From the NCBI GenBank assembly GCA_958403605.1, contig CATXYA010000069.1:1-7336 (forward strand): 7,336 nt of DNA, in the 5' to 3' direction. Below the pieces are notes generated by a model. The model had not been told where the DNA came from, did not search any database, and saw nothing but the letters and a program-made list of their open reading frames with translations. Source of the DNA: an uncultured Oscillospiraceae bacterium. GTDB lineage: Bacteria > Bacillota > Clostridia > Oscillospirales > Ruminococcaceae. Position numbers and translations under genes: made by a program. This document shows positions 1-6,167 of the stretch, one piece after another; the first letter of the stretch is position 1, and every line of letters starts with the position of its first letter.

Positions 1-3
1 CGG

Positions 4-42
4 TGGGGGAAGGTGCTGAGCGCAGCGAAGCGGATGAGGGGG
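4..42. repeat. possible interspersed GGGGGAAGGTG...CGGATGAGGGGG element
   Basis: This segment starts with GGGGGAAGGTG (5-15), has a GC-rich core with a weak self-complementary GCT/AGC edge, and ends with CGGATGAGGGGG (31-42). I recognise this end-to-end pattern from memory as an intergenic repeat style common in gut Clostridia genomes. Only one copy lies in this window, so its repetitive nature cannot be shown here. Two reading frames stay open through it, but both also run through the terminator hairpin just downstream, which argues against coding. Confidence 0.4.
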
Positions 43-71
43 CGTCCGCGGGCCTTTCCATTCCCATACAC

Positions 72-102
72 AAAAGGGCGCATTGCAAAATGCGCCCTTT
101 TT
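72..102 (+). terminator. Rho-independent terminator of a gene upstream of the window
   Basis: A perfect 11-bp stem pairs AAAAGGGCGCA (72-82) with TGCGCCCTTTT (91-101) around an 8-base loop, and the descending arm ends in a T run. It has A's on one side and T's on the other, so it could work in both directions. It separates whatever lies to the left from the aminotransferase promoter. Confidence 0.75.
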
Positions 103-129
103 CCATATTTTCCATAATACGCTAAGAAA

Positions 130-157
130 ACGCAAGTTTGAACTTGTAACTTTGCGT
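130..157. promoter_or_regulatory. operator-like nested dyads over the -35 of the aminotransferase promoter
   Basis: CAAGTT (133-138) and AACTTG (141-146) form a perfect inverted repeat with a 2-base spacer. A wider pair, ACGCAA (130-135) and TTGCGT (152-157), brackets it. The inner dyad overlaps the -35 hexamer at 144-149, so a dimeric repressor bound there would block RNA polymerase. No regulator gene lies next to it, and the binding protein is unknown. Confidence 0.35.
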
Positions 158-172
158 GTTATGGATTATAAT
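144..172 (+). promoter_or_regulatory. sigma-A-type promoter for the aminotransferase (and probably secDF)
   Basis: The -35 is TTGTAA (144-149), followed by a 17-base spacer and a consensus -10 TATAAT (167-172). Transcription would begin near 179, giving a leader of about 70 bases before the ATG at 250. It is the best sigma-A match in the window. Confidence 0.7.
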
Positions 173-177
173 ATTAA

Positions 178-242
178 CTTGTGTATGACCGTCAATTGGG
201 ACGGGATACCGGGGAAAGTAAACGATCGACACAAGAGAGGGG
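178..242 (+). promoter_or_regulatory. foldable 5' leader of the aminotransferase mRNA
   Basis: From the predicted transcription start, CTTGTGT (178-184) can pair with ACACAAG (229-235), and inside it CCGTC (189-193) pairs with GACGG (200-204) around a 6-base loop. The outer stem reaches the first bases of the purine-rich ribosome binding site (234-242), so folding could modulate translation. It matches no riboswitch class I recognise, and pairings of this size also arise by chance. Confidence 0.22.
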
Positions 243-249
243 TAATGAG

Positions 250-1524
250 ATGGCGGATTACAAAACCATGCCGCGCGAAGCGCTTTTGCAGGAGCAGGCG
301 CAGCTGCAGGCCGCATACGACGCTTTTTGCGCGCAGGGCCTGAAATTGGACATGTCCCGCGGCAAACCGTCTCCGGCGCAGCTGGACCTTTCCATGGGCC
401 TGCTGGAAAGCCGGGACTACCGGGGAGAGACGGGCATCGACGCCCGCAACTACGGCAACCTGGAAGGAATGCCCGAGGCACGGCGTTTTTTTGCTGAGAT
501 GCTGGGCGCAGCGCCTGAGGAAGTGTTTGTGGGCGGCAATTCCAGCCTGAACATGATGTACAGCATGGTGGAGCTTGGCTGGCGGCGCGGCTTTGTGGAC
601 AGTGCCGTGGGCTGGAGCCAGGGCGAAAAGCCGAAGTTTTTGTGCCCGGCCCCAGGGTATGACCGCCATTTCCGCGTCACGGAGTACTTTGGTTTTGAGC
701 TTGTCACGGTGCCCATGCTGCCCACCGGCCCCGATATGGACCGGGTGGAGGCGCTGGTGCGGGAGGAATCCGTCAAGGGCATCTGGTGCGTGCCGCTGTA
801 CTCGAACCCGGACGGCTATACATACAGCGACGAGACGGTGCGCCGCCTGGCGGCCATGGAGACGGCGGCGCCGGATTTCAAGATCTTTTGGGACAACGCT
901 TACTGCGTCCATCATTTCCGGGACACGCATGACCGGGTGCTCAATATTTTAGAGGAGTGCCGCCGGGCGGGCCATGCGCTGCGTCCGCTGATGTTCTGCT
1001 CCCTGAGCAAGGTGACCTTCCCGGGCGCCGGGGTGGCGGCCTTGGCGGCGGACAAACAGATCATCGACGATATCCTGGAACAGACGTTCCCCATGATCAT
1101 CAGCTTCGATAAGCTCAACCAGCTGCGCCACGTGCGCTTTTTGAAGGACCTGGCCGGACTGGAAGCCCACATGGAAAAGCACCGCGCCCTGGTGGAGCCG
1201 AAATTTGACGCCGTCCTGCGCTGCTTTGTCGAAAATTTAGCCCCCTGCGGCGGCATCGCCCACTGGACAAACCCCAACGGCGGTTATTTTCTTAGCCTTT
1301 ATACGATGCCGGGCTGCGCCAAGCGCACTGTGCAGCTGTGCGCCCAGGCGGGCGTGAAGCTGACGGGAGCGGGGGCGGCGTACCCCTACGGCATCGACCC
1401 TGAGGATTCCAATATCCGCATCGCGCCCACGTTCCCCTCCATTGAGGAGCTGACCACGGCGGCCCGGCTGCTGTGCGTGGCGCTGAAACTGGCAACTGTT
1501 GAAAAGCTTTTGGCCAATGGCTGA
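250..1524 (+). CDS. PLP-dependent class I aminotransferase, AspT-like (Aminotran_MocR/PF12897-type) family
   Basis: The predicted product is a cytoplasmic 424-residue aminotransferase. It most resembles the clade represented by Corynebacterium glutamicum AspT (aspartate aminotransferase), in which fold-type I enzymes move an amino group between an amino acid and 2-oxoglutarate. Visible landmarks are the N-terminal LDMSRGKPSPAQLDLS segment, SNPDGY at 185-190 with Asn186, the cofactor-nitrogen-binding Asp215 in FWDNAYCVHHF, the Schiff-base Lys254 in CSLSK, and the carboxylate-binding Arg390 in SNIRIAPTFPS. All expected catalytic positions are present and the length fits the family. I chose ATG 250 because AGAGAGGGG (234-242) sits 7 bases upstream. 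A GTG at 181 is in frame but has no ribosome binding site and lies at the predicted transcription start. secDF follows after 36 bases with no terminator between. The family is secure; aspartate as substrate is an inference. Confidence 0.9.
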   Translation: MADYKTMPREALLQEQAQLQAAYDAFCAQGLKLDMSRGKPSPAQLDLSMGLLESRDYRGETGIDARNYGNLEGMPEARRFFAEMLGAAPEEVFVGGNSSLNMMYSMVELGWRRGFVDSAVGWSQGEKPKFLCPAPGYDRHFRVTEYFGFELVTVPMLPTGPDMDRVEALVREESVKGIWCVPLYSNPDGYTYSDETVRRLAAMETAAPDFKIFWDNAYCVHHFRDTHDRVLNILEECRRAGHALRPLMFCSLSKVTFPGAGVAALAADKQIIDDILEQTFPMIISFDKLNQLRHVRFLKDLAGLEAHMEKHRALVEPKFDAVLRCFVENLAPCGGIAHWTNPNGGYFLSLYTMPGCAKRTVQLCAQAGVKLTGAGAAYPYGIDPEDSNIRIAPTFPSIEELTTAARLLCVALKLATVEKLLANG

Positions 1525-1538
1525 ACGCTTCGCATAAT
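1510..1538 (+). promoter_or_regulatory. possible internal promoter for secDF
   Basis: TTGGCC (1510-1515) and CATAAT (1533-1538) are separated by 17 bases, matching the sigma-A consensus at 4 of 6 and 5 of 6 positions. The predicted start near 1545 would leave only about 16 bases before the secDF ATG, just enough for its GGAGG. It could supply secDF expression independent of the aminotransferase promoter. Confidence 0.3.
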
Positions 1539-1560
1539 TTCATTGTTTGGAGGATCATCC

Positions 1561-3942
1561 ATGAAGACAAAAGGGAAACCTTGGCAATTTTTCGTGGTCG
1601 CCATCCTGATCGTTGCGTTCGCCGTCACGGCGTTCTTCGGCATCAGCTCCCAGTATGGCGACACCGAGACCGTTTGGGTCAAGGGTGCACAAGACATCCG
1701 GTTCGGCATCGATATCCGGGGCGGCGTGGACGTCACATTCGTGCCCGCCGACGGCTATGACGCCACGGAGGAGCAGCTGGACGCGGCCAAGGCCGTGGTG
1801 GAGCAGCGCCTCATCAACCTGAACATCACGGACAACGAGGTGTATACGGACTACAATAAAGACCGTATCATCGTCCGCTTCCCCTGGAAAGAAGGGGAGA
1901 CGGATTTCAACCCCGAGGCCGCCATTCAGGAGATCGGCGCCACGGCGCACCTGACGTTCCGGGAAGGCCATGAAACGGACAGCGAGGGCAAGCCCTCGGG
2001 CGTCACGGCGGAAAATATCGTGCTGGAAGGCAGCGATGTGAAATCCGCCACCGCCGCCGTGGACAGTGACCGCAGCAGCCAGACCTACGGCCAATACTAT
2101 GTCTCGCTGGAGCTCAACGATTCCGGCAAGGGCAAGTTTGCCGAGGCCACCAAGCGCCTGGCCGAAAGCAAGGGGACCATCTCCATCTGGATGGATGACA
2201 CGATGATCAACTATCCCACGGTCAACAGCGCCATCACCGACGGCCATGCCATGATCACGCTGGGCGGCTCGGACGACGAGACGCGGGAGCGCGCCATCAC
2301 CCTGGCCAACCAGATCAATTCCGGCGCGCTGCCCTTCGCCCTGACGGCGGAGAATTACAGCACCATCAGCCCCAGCCTGGGTGCCAACAGCCTGCAGGCC
2401 ATGGTGATCGCGGGCGTGATCGCCTTTATCCTGGTGGCGGTCTTTATGATCTTGAATTACCGTTTGGTGGGCGCCATCGCCACCATCGCCCTGCTGGGCC
2501 AGACGGCCATGACGCTGGCCTTTGTGTCGGGCTATTTCTCGGTGCTCAACAGCTTCACCCTGACGCTGCCGGGCATTGCGGGTATCATTCTTGCCATCGG
2601 CATGGGCGTTGACGCCAACGTCATTACCGCCGAGCGCATCCGCGAGGAGATCCGCAAGGGCAAGACCATCGACGGCGCGCTGCAGTCCGGCTTTGCCCGC
2701 GGCTTGGCGCCGATCATCGACGGCAACGTGACGGTCATCATTGTGGCTGTGATGCTGATGGGCGCCTTCGGCCCCACCAACGGCTTCTTCGCCAAGCTGC
2801 TGAAGCCCATCTTCTTTGCCTTCGGCCCCTCCACGGCGGGCACCATCTATTCCTTCGGCTACACCCTGCTGGTGGGCGTGCTGCTGAACTTCGTGTTCGG
2901 TGTGCTCTCCACGCGTGTGATGCTGAAAGGCATCTCGAAGCTGAAATGCATGCGCAAGCCGGTGTTTTACGGCGCGGCGCGGCAGGGCCAGCAGCCCAAG
3001 GAGAAAAAAGAGCTCAACATTGTGGGCAACCGCAAGAAGTTCTTCCTTTTCTCCGCCTGCCTGGTGGTGTTCATCCTGCTGTTCAGCGTCATTTTCGGCG
3101 TCAAGCTGGACATTGAGTTCAAGGGCGGCGCTGTGCTCACCTACAGCTACACCGGGGAAGCCCCCATGAGCGAGGTGGAAAAAGACGTGAAGTCGTTCCT
3201 GGGCTCCGACGTCAAGCTGCAGACCGGCAGCTCCATCGCCTCTGATTCCCAGACCATGACGATCTCCCTGCCCGGCACCGAGACGGTGTCCGCAGAGGGC
3301 GTGGAAGACCTGACAGCCATGCTGGAAAAGAATTATCCCGATAACAGCTTCGCGCAGCTCTCCATGAGCAACGTCGACCCCACCATCGGCGGCGAATTCT
3401 TCGCCAAGAGCATCGTGGGCATCGTGGCGGCGGCGGTCTTCATCCTGCTGTATATCGCCGTCCGCTTCAAAAAGATCGGCGGCCTGCGCGGCGCGGCCAC
3501 CAGCATCGTGGCGCTGCTCAACGATATGATCGTCATCTTCGGCATCTTTGTGGTGCTGCGCATCCCCCTGAACGGCAACTTCATCGCGGCGATGCTGGTC
3601 ATTTTGGGCTACTCCATCAACGACACCGTCGTCATTTATGACCGCATCCGTGAAAACGAGAGCCTGGCGGGCAAGAAGCACTTCGATTTCCCGTCCCTCG
3701 TCAACACCGGCATCAACCAGAGCCTGCACCGCACCATCAACACGACGGTGTCCACGCTGCTGGCACTGGGCAGCGTGTGCGTGATCAGCGTGATCTTTGG
3801 CCTTGACAGCATCTTCACGTTCTCGTTCCCGCTCATCATCGGCATGGTCTCCGGCGTCTACAGCTCCGTGTGCATTGCCGGGCCGCTGTGGGTGGCGTGG
3901 GAAAACCGCCGCAAAAATGCGCCCAAAAAGAAAAAAGCCTGA
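1561..3942 (+). CDS. secDF: fused protein translocase subunit SecDF
   Basis: This 793-residue inner-membrane protein joins SecD and SecF in one chain, as in Bacillus subtilis. SecDF uses the proton motive force to help pull proteins through SecYEG. The SecD half has TM1 (about 8-28), the FGIDIRGGVDVTF motif (48-60), an extracytoplasmic domain to about 270, then a membrane block with GMGVDANVITAERIREE (Asp351). The SecF half starts with TM about 493-513, then LDIEFKGGAVL (516-526), an extracytoplasmic domain, and a membrane block with GYSINDTVVIYDRIREN (683-699, Asp688) and LHRTINTT (Arg724). Asp351, Asp688 and Arg724 align by motif with the proton-path residues of Thermus SecDF. Residues about 405-430 are extra relative to compact SecD proteins. 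The lysine-rich tail ends KKKKKA. ATG 1561 is favoured by GGAGG (1549-1553), 7 bases upstream. A yajC gene, often next to secD, is absent here; the upstream neighbour is an aminotransferase. Confidence 0.97.
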   Translation: MKTKGKPWQFFVVAILIVAFAVTAFFGISSQYGDTETVWVKGAQDIRFGIDIRGGVDVTFVPADGYDATEEQLDAAKAVVEQRLINLNITDNEVYTDYNKDRIIVRFPWKEGETDFNPEAAIQEIGATAHLTFREGHETDSEGKPSGVTAENIVLEGSDVKSATAAVDSDRSSQTYGQYYVSLELNDSGKGKFAEATKRLAESKGTISIWMDDTMINYPTVNSAITDGHAMITLGGSDDETRERAITLANQINSGALPFALTAENYSTISPSLGANSLQAMVIAGVIAFILVAVFMILNYRLVGAIATIALLGQTAMTLAFVSGYFSVLNSFTLTLPGIAGIILAIGMGVDANVITAERIREEIRKGKTIDGALQSGFARGLAPIIDGNVTVIIVAVMLMGAFGPTNGFFAKLLKPIFFAFGPSTAGTIYSFGYTLLVGVLLNFVFGVLSTRVMLKGISKLKCMRKPVFYGAARQGQQPKEKKELNIVGNRKKFFLFSACLVVFILLFSVIFGVKLDIEFKGGAVLTYSYTGEAPMSEVEKDVKSFLGSDVKLQTGSSIASDSQTMTISLPGTETVSAEGVEDLTAMLEKNYPDNSFAQLSMSNVDPTIGGEFFAKSIVGIVAAAVFILLYIAVRFKKIGGLRGAATSIVALLNDMIVIFGIFVVLRIPLNGNFIAAMLVILGYSINDTVVIYDRIRENESLAGKKHFDFPSLVNTGINQSLHRTINTTVSTLLALGSVCVISVIFGLDSIFTFSFPLIIGMVSGVYSSVCIAGPLWVAWENRRKNAPKKKKA

Positions 3943-3951
3943 CTTTCAGGC
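3937..3951 (+). repeat. small hairpin across the secDF stop codon
   Basis: GCCTGA (3937-3942) and TCAGGC (3946-3951) form a perfect 6-bp inverted repeat with a CTT loop. The secDF TGA stop is inside the left arm. It directly precedes the main terminator and may be part of the transcript 3' end. It has no T run of its own. Confidence 0.4.
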
Positions 3952-3954
3952 GTC

Positions 3955-3990
3955 AAAAAGGCGTGTGGGGAGATTCCCACACGCCTTTTT
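3955..3990 (+). terminator. strong Rho-independent terminator after secDF
   Basis: A perfect 15-bp stem pairs the arm 3955-3969 (AAAAAGGCGTGTGGG) with 3976-3990 (CCCACACGCCTTTTT) around a 6-base loop, ending in five T's. It lies 12 bases past the secDF stop. The A-run on the left makes it potentially bidirectional, but no minus-strand gene ends here. Confidence 0.92.
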
Positions 3991-4012
3991 CCGCCCTTTT
4001 TGGTTCGGCCTC

Positions 4013-4054
4013 TTGCAAAAATTTGGAATTCATGGTTAAATACAAATAGTATTT
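4013..4054 (+). promoter_or_regulatory. nrdR promoter region with an overlapping palindrome
   Basis: Two sigma-A readings are possible: TTGCAA (4013-4018), 17 bases, TTAAAT (4036-4041), or TTGGAA (4023-4028), 18 bases, TAGTAT (4047-4052). Neither is strong. The perfect inverted repeat AAATAC (4038-4043) / GTATTT (4049-4054), with a 5-base spacer, overlaps the -10 in both readings and could be an operator. It does not match the ACAC...GTGT ends of a canonical 16-base NrdR box, so autoregulation is not shown. Confidence 0.3.
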
Positions 4055-4102
4055 CAAAAGCGCCCGGTATTCTATACAACGGGTAAAAGGAGAACGAGGA
4101 GC

Positions 4103-4570
4103 ATGAAATGTCCTTATTGCGGAGAGATCGAATCGAAGGTGATCGATTCCCGCCCGGCTGACGATGGAGAGCGCATCCGCCGCCGCCGGGAGTGCCTGAC
4201 CTGCGGCAAACGGTTTACGACCTATGAGATCGTGGAGACCGTTCCTTTGATGGTCATCAAAAAAGACAAGTCCCGGGAGGCCTTTGACCGCCAGAAGCTG
4301 CTGAGCGGCCTGGTGCGCGCCTGTGAAAAACGGCCCGTGCCCTATGGGGTGCTGGAAAAAGCGGTGGACAATATCGAGCAGGCGCTGCTGAATTCCTATG
4401 ACCGCGAGATCTCCAGCATGTACATCGGCGAACTGGCGATGCAGGAGCTGAAACGCATCGACGAAGTGGCCTATGTGCGGTTTGCGTCTGTGTACCGCCA
4501 GTTCAGCGATATCAATACCTTCATGGACGAATTGAAGGAGCTGCTGAATAAAAAGCGGACGGAGCAATAA
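4103..4570 (+). CDS. nrdR: transcriptional repressor NrdR
   Basis: NrdR is a cytoplasmic Zn- and nucleotide-binding repressor of ribonucleotide reductase operons. It senses ATP/dATP through an ATP-cone and binds paired NrdR boxes. The 155-residue product has the usual family length. It opens [18 protein letters not shown], with a zinc ribbon formed by Cys3, Cys6, Cys31 and Cys34, and the basic [19 protein letters not shown] stretch. The ATP-cone covers about residues 49-139, including [16 protein letters not shown] and a C-terminal [13 protein letters not shown] typical of the family. ATG 4103 is supported by AAGGAG (4088-4092 region), about 10 bases upstream. The gene is monocistronic, with terminators on both sides, and no nrd structural gene lies in the window, so its targets must be elsewhere. 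All metal ligands are intact. Confidence 0.98.
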   Translation: MKCPYCGEIESKVIDSRPADDGERIRRRRECLTCGKRFTTYEIVETVPLMVIKKDKSREAFDRQKLLSGLVRACEKRPVPYGVLEKAVDNIEQALLNSYDREISSMYIGELAMQELKRIDEVAYVRFASVYRQFSDINTFMDELKELLNKKRTEQ

Positions 4571-4584
4571 ACGCGATAAAAGGG

Positions 4585-4616
4585 AAGGGACGCTTCACAA
4601 GGAAGCGTCCCTTTTT
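4585..4616 (+). terminator. Rho-independent terminator of nrdR, possibly bidirectional
   Basis: A perfect 12-bp stem pairs AAGGGACGCTTC (4585-4596) with GAAGCGTCCCTT (4602-4613) around a 5-base loop, followed by more T's to 4616. It lies between the convergent nrdR and short-chain dehydrogenase genes. On the minus strand the hairpin is followed by a weaker T-rich stretch, so it may also end the dehydrogenase transcript. Confidence 0.9.
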
Positions 4617-4636
4617 CTGCAATAAACTCCGTGTGC

Positions 4637-5377
4637 TCAGGAAGCGGTCATGCCGCCGTCCACCACGATGCTGTTACCGGTCACGTAGGAGGAATCCTCA
4701 CTGGCCAGGAACACCGCCACGGTGCCGATCTCGCGCGGCTCGCCGCCGCGGCCCATGGGAATCATCGCCATGGTCGCCTGGGTGAATTCGCCGTCACGGG
4801 GCATCATTTCGGAGAAGATGGTGCCCGGGCAGATGGCGTTGCAGCGGATCTTGCGGGGCGCCATTTCGACGGCAGTGGTTTTCGTCAGGGAGATGACGCC
4901 CGCCTTGGTGGCGCCGTAGGAGGAGAGCATGGGCGCGCCGCTCAAGCCGCCGATGGACGCGACGTTCACAATGGCGCCGCCGTCCGGCATAGCGTTGACG
5001 GCGTACTTCGTGGCCACGAAGTAGCTTTTCAGGTTCAGGTCGATCACCGCATCCAGATCCTTCTCCAGGTCCATTTCCGCCAGGGAGAAGTTTTTCAGCA
5101 TGCCGGCGTTGTTGACCAGGATATCCAGGCGGCCATAGGTCTCTTTCGCCGTGGCGAAGAGATTTTCCACATCCTCCAGCTTCGTCATATCGGCTTTGAC
5201 GAACTTGACGTCATAGCCCTTGTCCCGCAGGTCCTTCTCGATCTGCTCGCCCTTTTCGCTGCGGCGGCCGCAAAAGACCACCTTGGCGCCCTCTTCGACG
5301 TAGCACTCGACGATGCCGAGGCCGATGCCGGCGGTGGCCCCGGTGACGATGGCAACTTTGCCTTCAAGTTTTTTCAT
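4637..5377 (-). CDS. short-chain dehydrogenase/reductase (classical SDR), substrate unknown
   Basis: The 246-residue product has the length and all the motifs of a classical SDR, a soluble NAD(P)(H)-dependent oxidoreductase acting on alcohol or carbonyl groups. The dinucleotide-binding motif is TGATAGIG (12-19), followed by CGRR at 36-39, where two arginines after the second strand suggest NADP(H) preference. Other landmarks are ADMT (62-65), NNAG (89-92), and the catalytic set Asn115, Ser141, Tyr154 and Lys158 (YGATK). The C terminus has VTGNSIVVDGG. The start is supported by GGAGGG (minus strand, 5391-5386), 8 bases upstream. It diverges from a TetR-family regulator, with an inverted repeat over its promoter, so it is probably induced by a ligand. 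FabG-like, glucose 1-dehydrogenase-like and hydroxysteroid dehydrogenase roles are all possible; the sequence does not choose between them. Confidence 0.93.
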   Translation of the reverse strand: MKKLEGKVAIVTGATAGIGLGIVECYVEEGAKVVFCGRRSEKGEQIEKDLRDKGYDVKFVKADMTKLEDVENLFATAKETYGRLDILVNNAGMLKNFSLAEMDLEKDLDAVIDLNLKSYFVATKYAVNAMPDGGAIVNVASIGGLSGAPMLSSYGATKAGVISLTKTTAVEMAPRKIRCNAICPGTIFSEMMPRDGEFTQATMAMIPMGRGGEPREIGTVAVFLASEDSSYVTGNSIVVDGGMTAS

Positions 5378-5424
5378 CAGTATTACCCTCCATGTTTTAG
5401 AATCATTGCTTTATTTTTTGGCCC

Positions 5425-5449
5425 ATATCCTTTATGATAAGGATATCCT
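5425..5449. promoter_or_regulatory. candidate TetR-family operator between SDR and regulator genes
   Basis: ATATCCTT (5425-5432) and AAGGATAT (5439-5446) form a perfect 8-bp inverted repeat with a 6-base spacer. A third half-site, ATATCCT (5443-5449), overlaps the right arm and creates a second palindrome, AGGATATCCT (5440-5449). The repeat lies over the -10 of the minus-strand SDR promoter. Size, symmetry and place fit a TetR-type dimer site. Binding by the neighbouring regulator is an inference. Confidence 0.6.
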
Positions 5450-5461
5450 GCAAAAATTCAA
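5434..5461 (-). promoter_or_regulatory. sigma-A-type promoter for the SDR gene
   Basis: On the minus strand, TTGAAT (5461-5456) and TATCAT (5439-5434) are separated by 16 bases, matching the consensus at 4 of 6 and 5 of 6 positions. The start would be near 5427, about 50 bases before the ATG. The -10 box falls in the centre of the inverted repeat 5425-5446, so operator occupancy would block initiation. Confidence 0.55.
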
Positions 5462-5479
5462 TTTTCAATTTGGAAGGGT

Positions 5480-5508
5480 TTGTCCAGCTTTGAACGAATC
5501 TGGATATT
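5480..5508 (+). promoter_or_regulatory. possible promoter for the TetR-family gene
   Basis: TTGTCC (5480-5485) and GATATT (5503-5508) are 17 bases apart, each matching the sigma-A consensus at 4 of 6 positions. The -10 overlaps a lone GGATAT (5502-5507) that resembles the half-site of the operator at 5425-5449, which would allow weak autoregulation. The match is modest. Confidence 0.3.
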
Positions 5509-5536
5509 TTGTCTTGTTTTGAAAAGAGGCGTTTTT

Positions 5537-6139
5537 ATGGCGAATACCACCAAGCGCGCTTACCGCGCCTTTATCGCAGCTTTTGTGGGGCTGCTTGCCC
5601 AAAAGCCGTTTTCCGAGATCACCATCCAGGATATCATCACGCGTTCCACCTACAGCCGTTCCAGCTTTTATACCTACTTCAAAGACAAGTATGAGCTGAT
5701 GCAGACGCTGGTGGACGAAACGGCAAAAAGCTATATCACCGTCTTGGCCGGCGGGCTGTTGAAGACCCAAAGCGCGGCATCTGAGGATGAGCGGATCTAT
5801 CAGATCGCATTGGCAACGTTTCGTTATGTGTACCGGGAAAAGGAAGTGTTCCAGCTGATCCTGACCGCCCAGCTGGAACAGTATGATCTCGATTACTTTT
5901 GCCGGCGTGCCTTGGCTTATTTCAAGGAGGCCGACCTGTTCAACACCGCACCCCGGCAAGAGCAGGTGGACCTTGATTTTTATTATTACTGCACCACCTG
6001 GCAGTTCCTCCACTATCTCTCCTTTTGGCAGCAGTCCGGTTTCCAGCAGACGCCGGAGTATCTGGCCGGACAGGTGGTGAAGCTCACCAGTTTGACAAAG
6101 CCCGGCGATGTGCTGGCGGTGAAGGGGACGGACGGCTGA
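5537..6139 (+). CDS. TetR/AcrR-family transcriptional regulator
   Basis: This 200-residue protein has a TetR-type DNA-binding N terminus and is probably a dimeric, ligand-released repressor. The helix-turn-helix spans about residues 27-50: FSEITIQDIITRSTYSRSSFYTYF followed by KDKYELM, matching the family pattern (I)xxIxxxxxxSxxSFYxYFxxKxxL. The ligand-binding half is rich in aromatic residues (YDLDYF, FYYYCTTWQFLHYLSFWQQ), which suggests a hydrophobic pocket. ATG 5537 is chosen because AAGAGG (5524-5529) lies 7 bases upstream. An in-frame TTG at 5480 would add 19 residues unlike the usual TetR N terminus and has poor ribosome binding site spacing. It is divergent from the SDR gene and separated from it by an inverted-repeat operator, so the SDR is its likely target. 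The ligand is unknown. Confidence 0.92.
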   Translation: MANTTKRAYRAFIAAFVGLLAQKPFSEITIQDIITRSTYSRSSFYTYFKDKYELMQTLVDETAKSYITVLAGGLLKTQSAASEDERIYQIALATFRYVYREKEVFQLILTAQLEQYDLDYFCRRALAYFKEADLFNTAPRQEQVDLDFYYYCTTWQFLHYLSFWQQSGFQQTPEYLAGQVVKLTSLTKPGDVLAVKGTDG

Positions 6140-6167
6140 CCGGCGTTCCCGTTTCCGCCGCGCCCCT

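Noticed and set aside
181..249. 23-codon N-terminal extension of the aminotransferase from GTG 181
   Set aside because: The predicted transcript begins near 179, so there would be no room for a ribosome binding site. The ATG at 250 has a good one.
166..930. 254-codon minus-strand open frame within the aminotransferase
   Set aside because: It is antisense to conserved aminotransferase motifs and has no ribosome binding site or recognisable domain.
1555..3729. 724-codon open frame antisense to secDF
   Set aside because: It mirrors secDF codon structure at high third-position GC, its translation is low-complexity (His, Asp, Gly, Gln rich), and secDF is unambiguous on the other strand.
4038..4054. 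Canonical NrdR box upstream of nrdR
   Set aside because: It is 17 bases, not 16, and lacks the ACAC...GTGT ends. It is kept only as an unassigned palindrome.
4631..5437. 268-codon plus-strand open frame antisense to the SDR gene
   Set aside because: It is a shadow of an SDR with complete motifs, and its own translation is His/Gly/Ala-rich with no family features.
5480..5536. 19-codon N-terminal extension of the TetR-family protein from TTG 5480
   Set aside because: The nearest purine-rich stretch is too close to the TTG, and the extension is unlike TetR N termini. ATG 5537 has a proper ribosome binding site.
6141..6160. CGGCG/CGCCG hairpin between the convergent TetR-family and DUF4363 genes as a terminator
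   Set aside because: It has only a 5-bp stem with a 10-base loop, and no T run follows on either strand in the right position.
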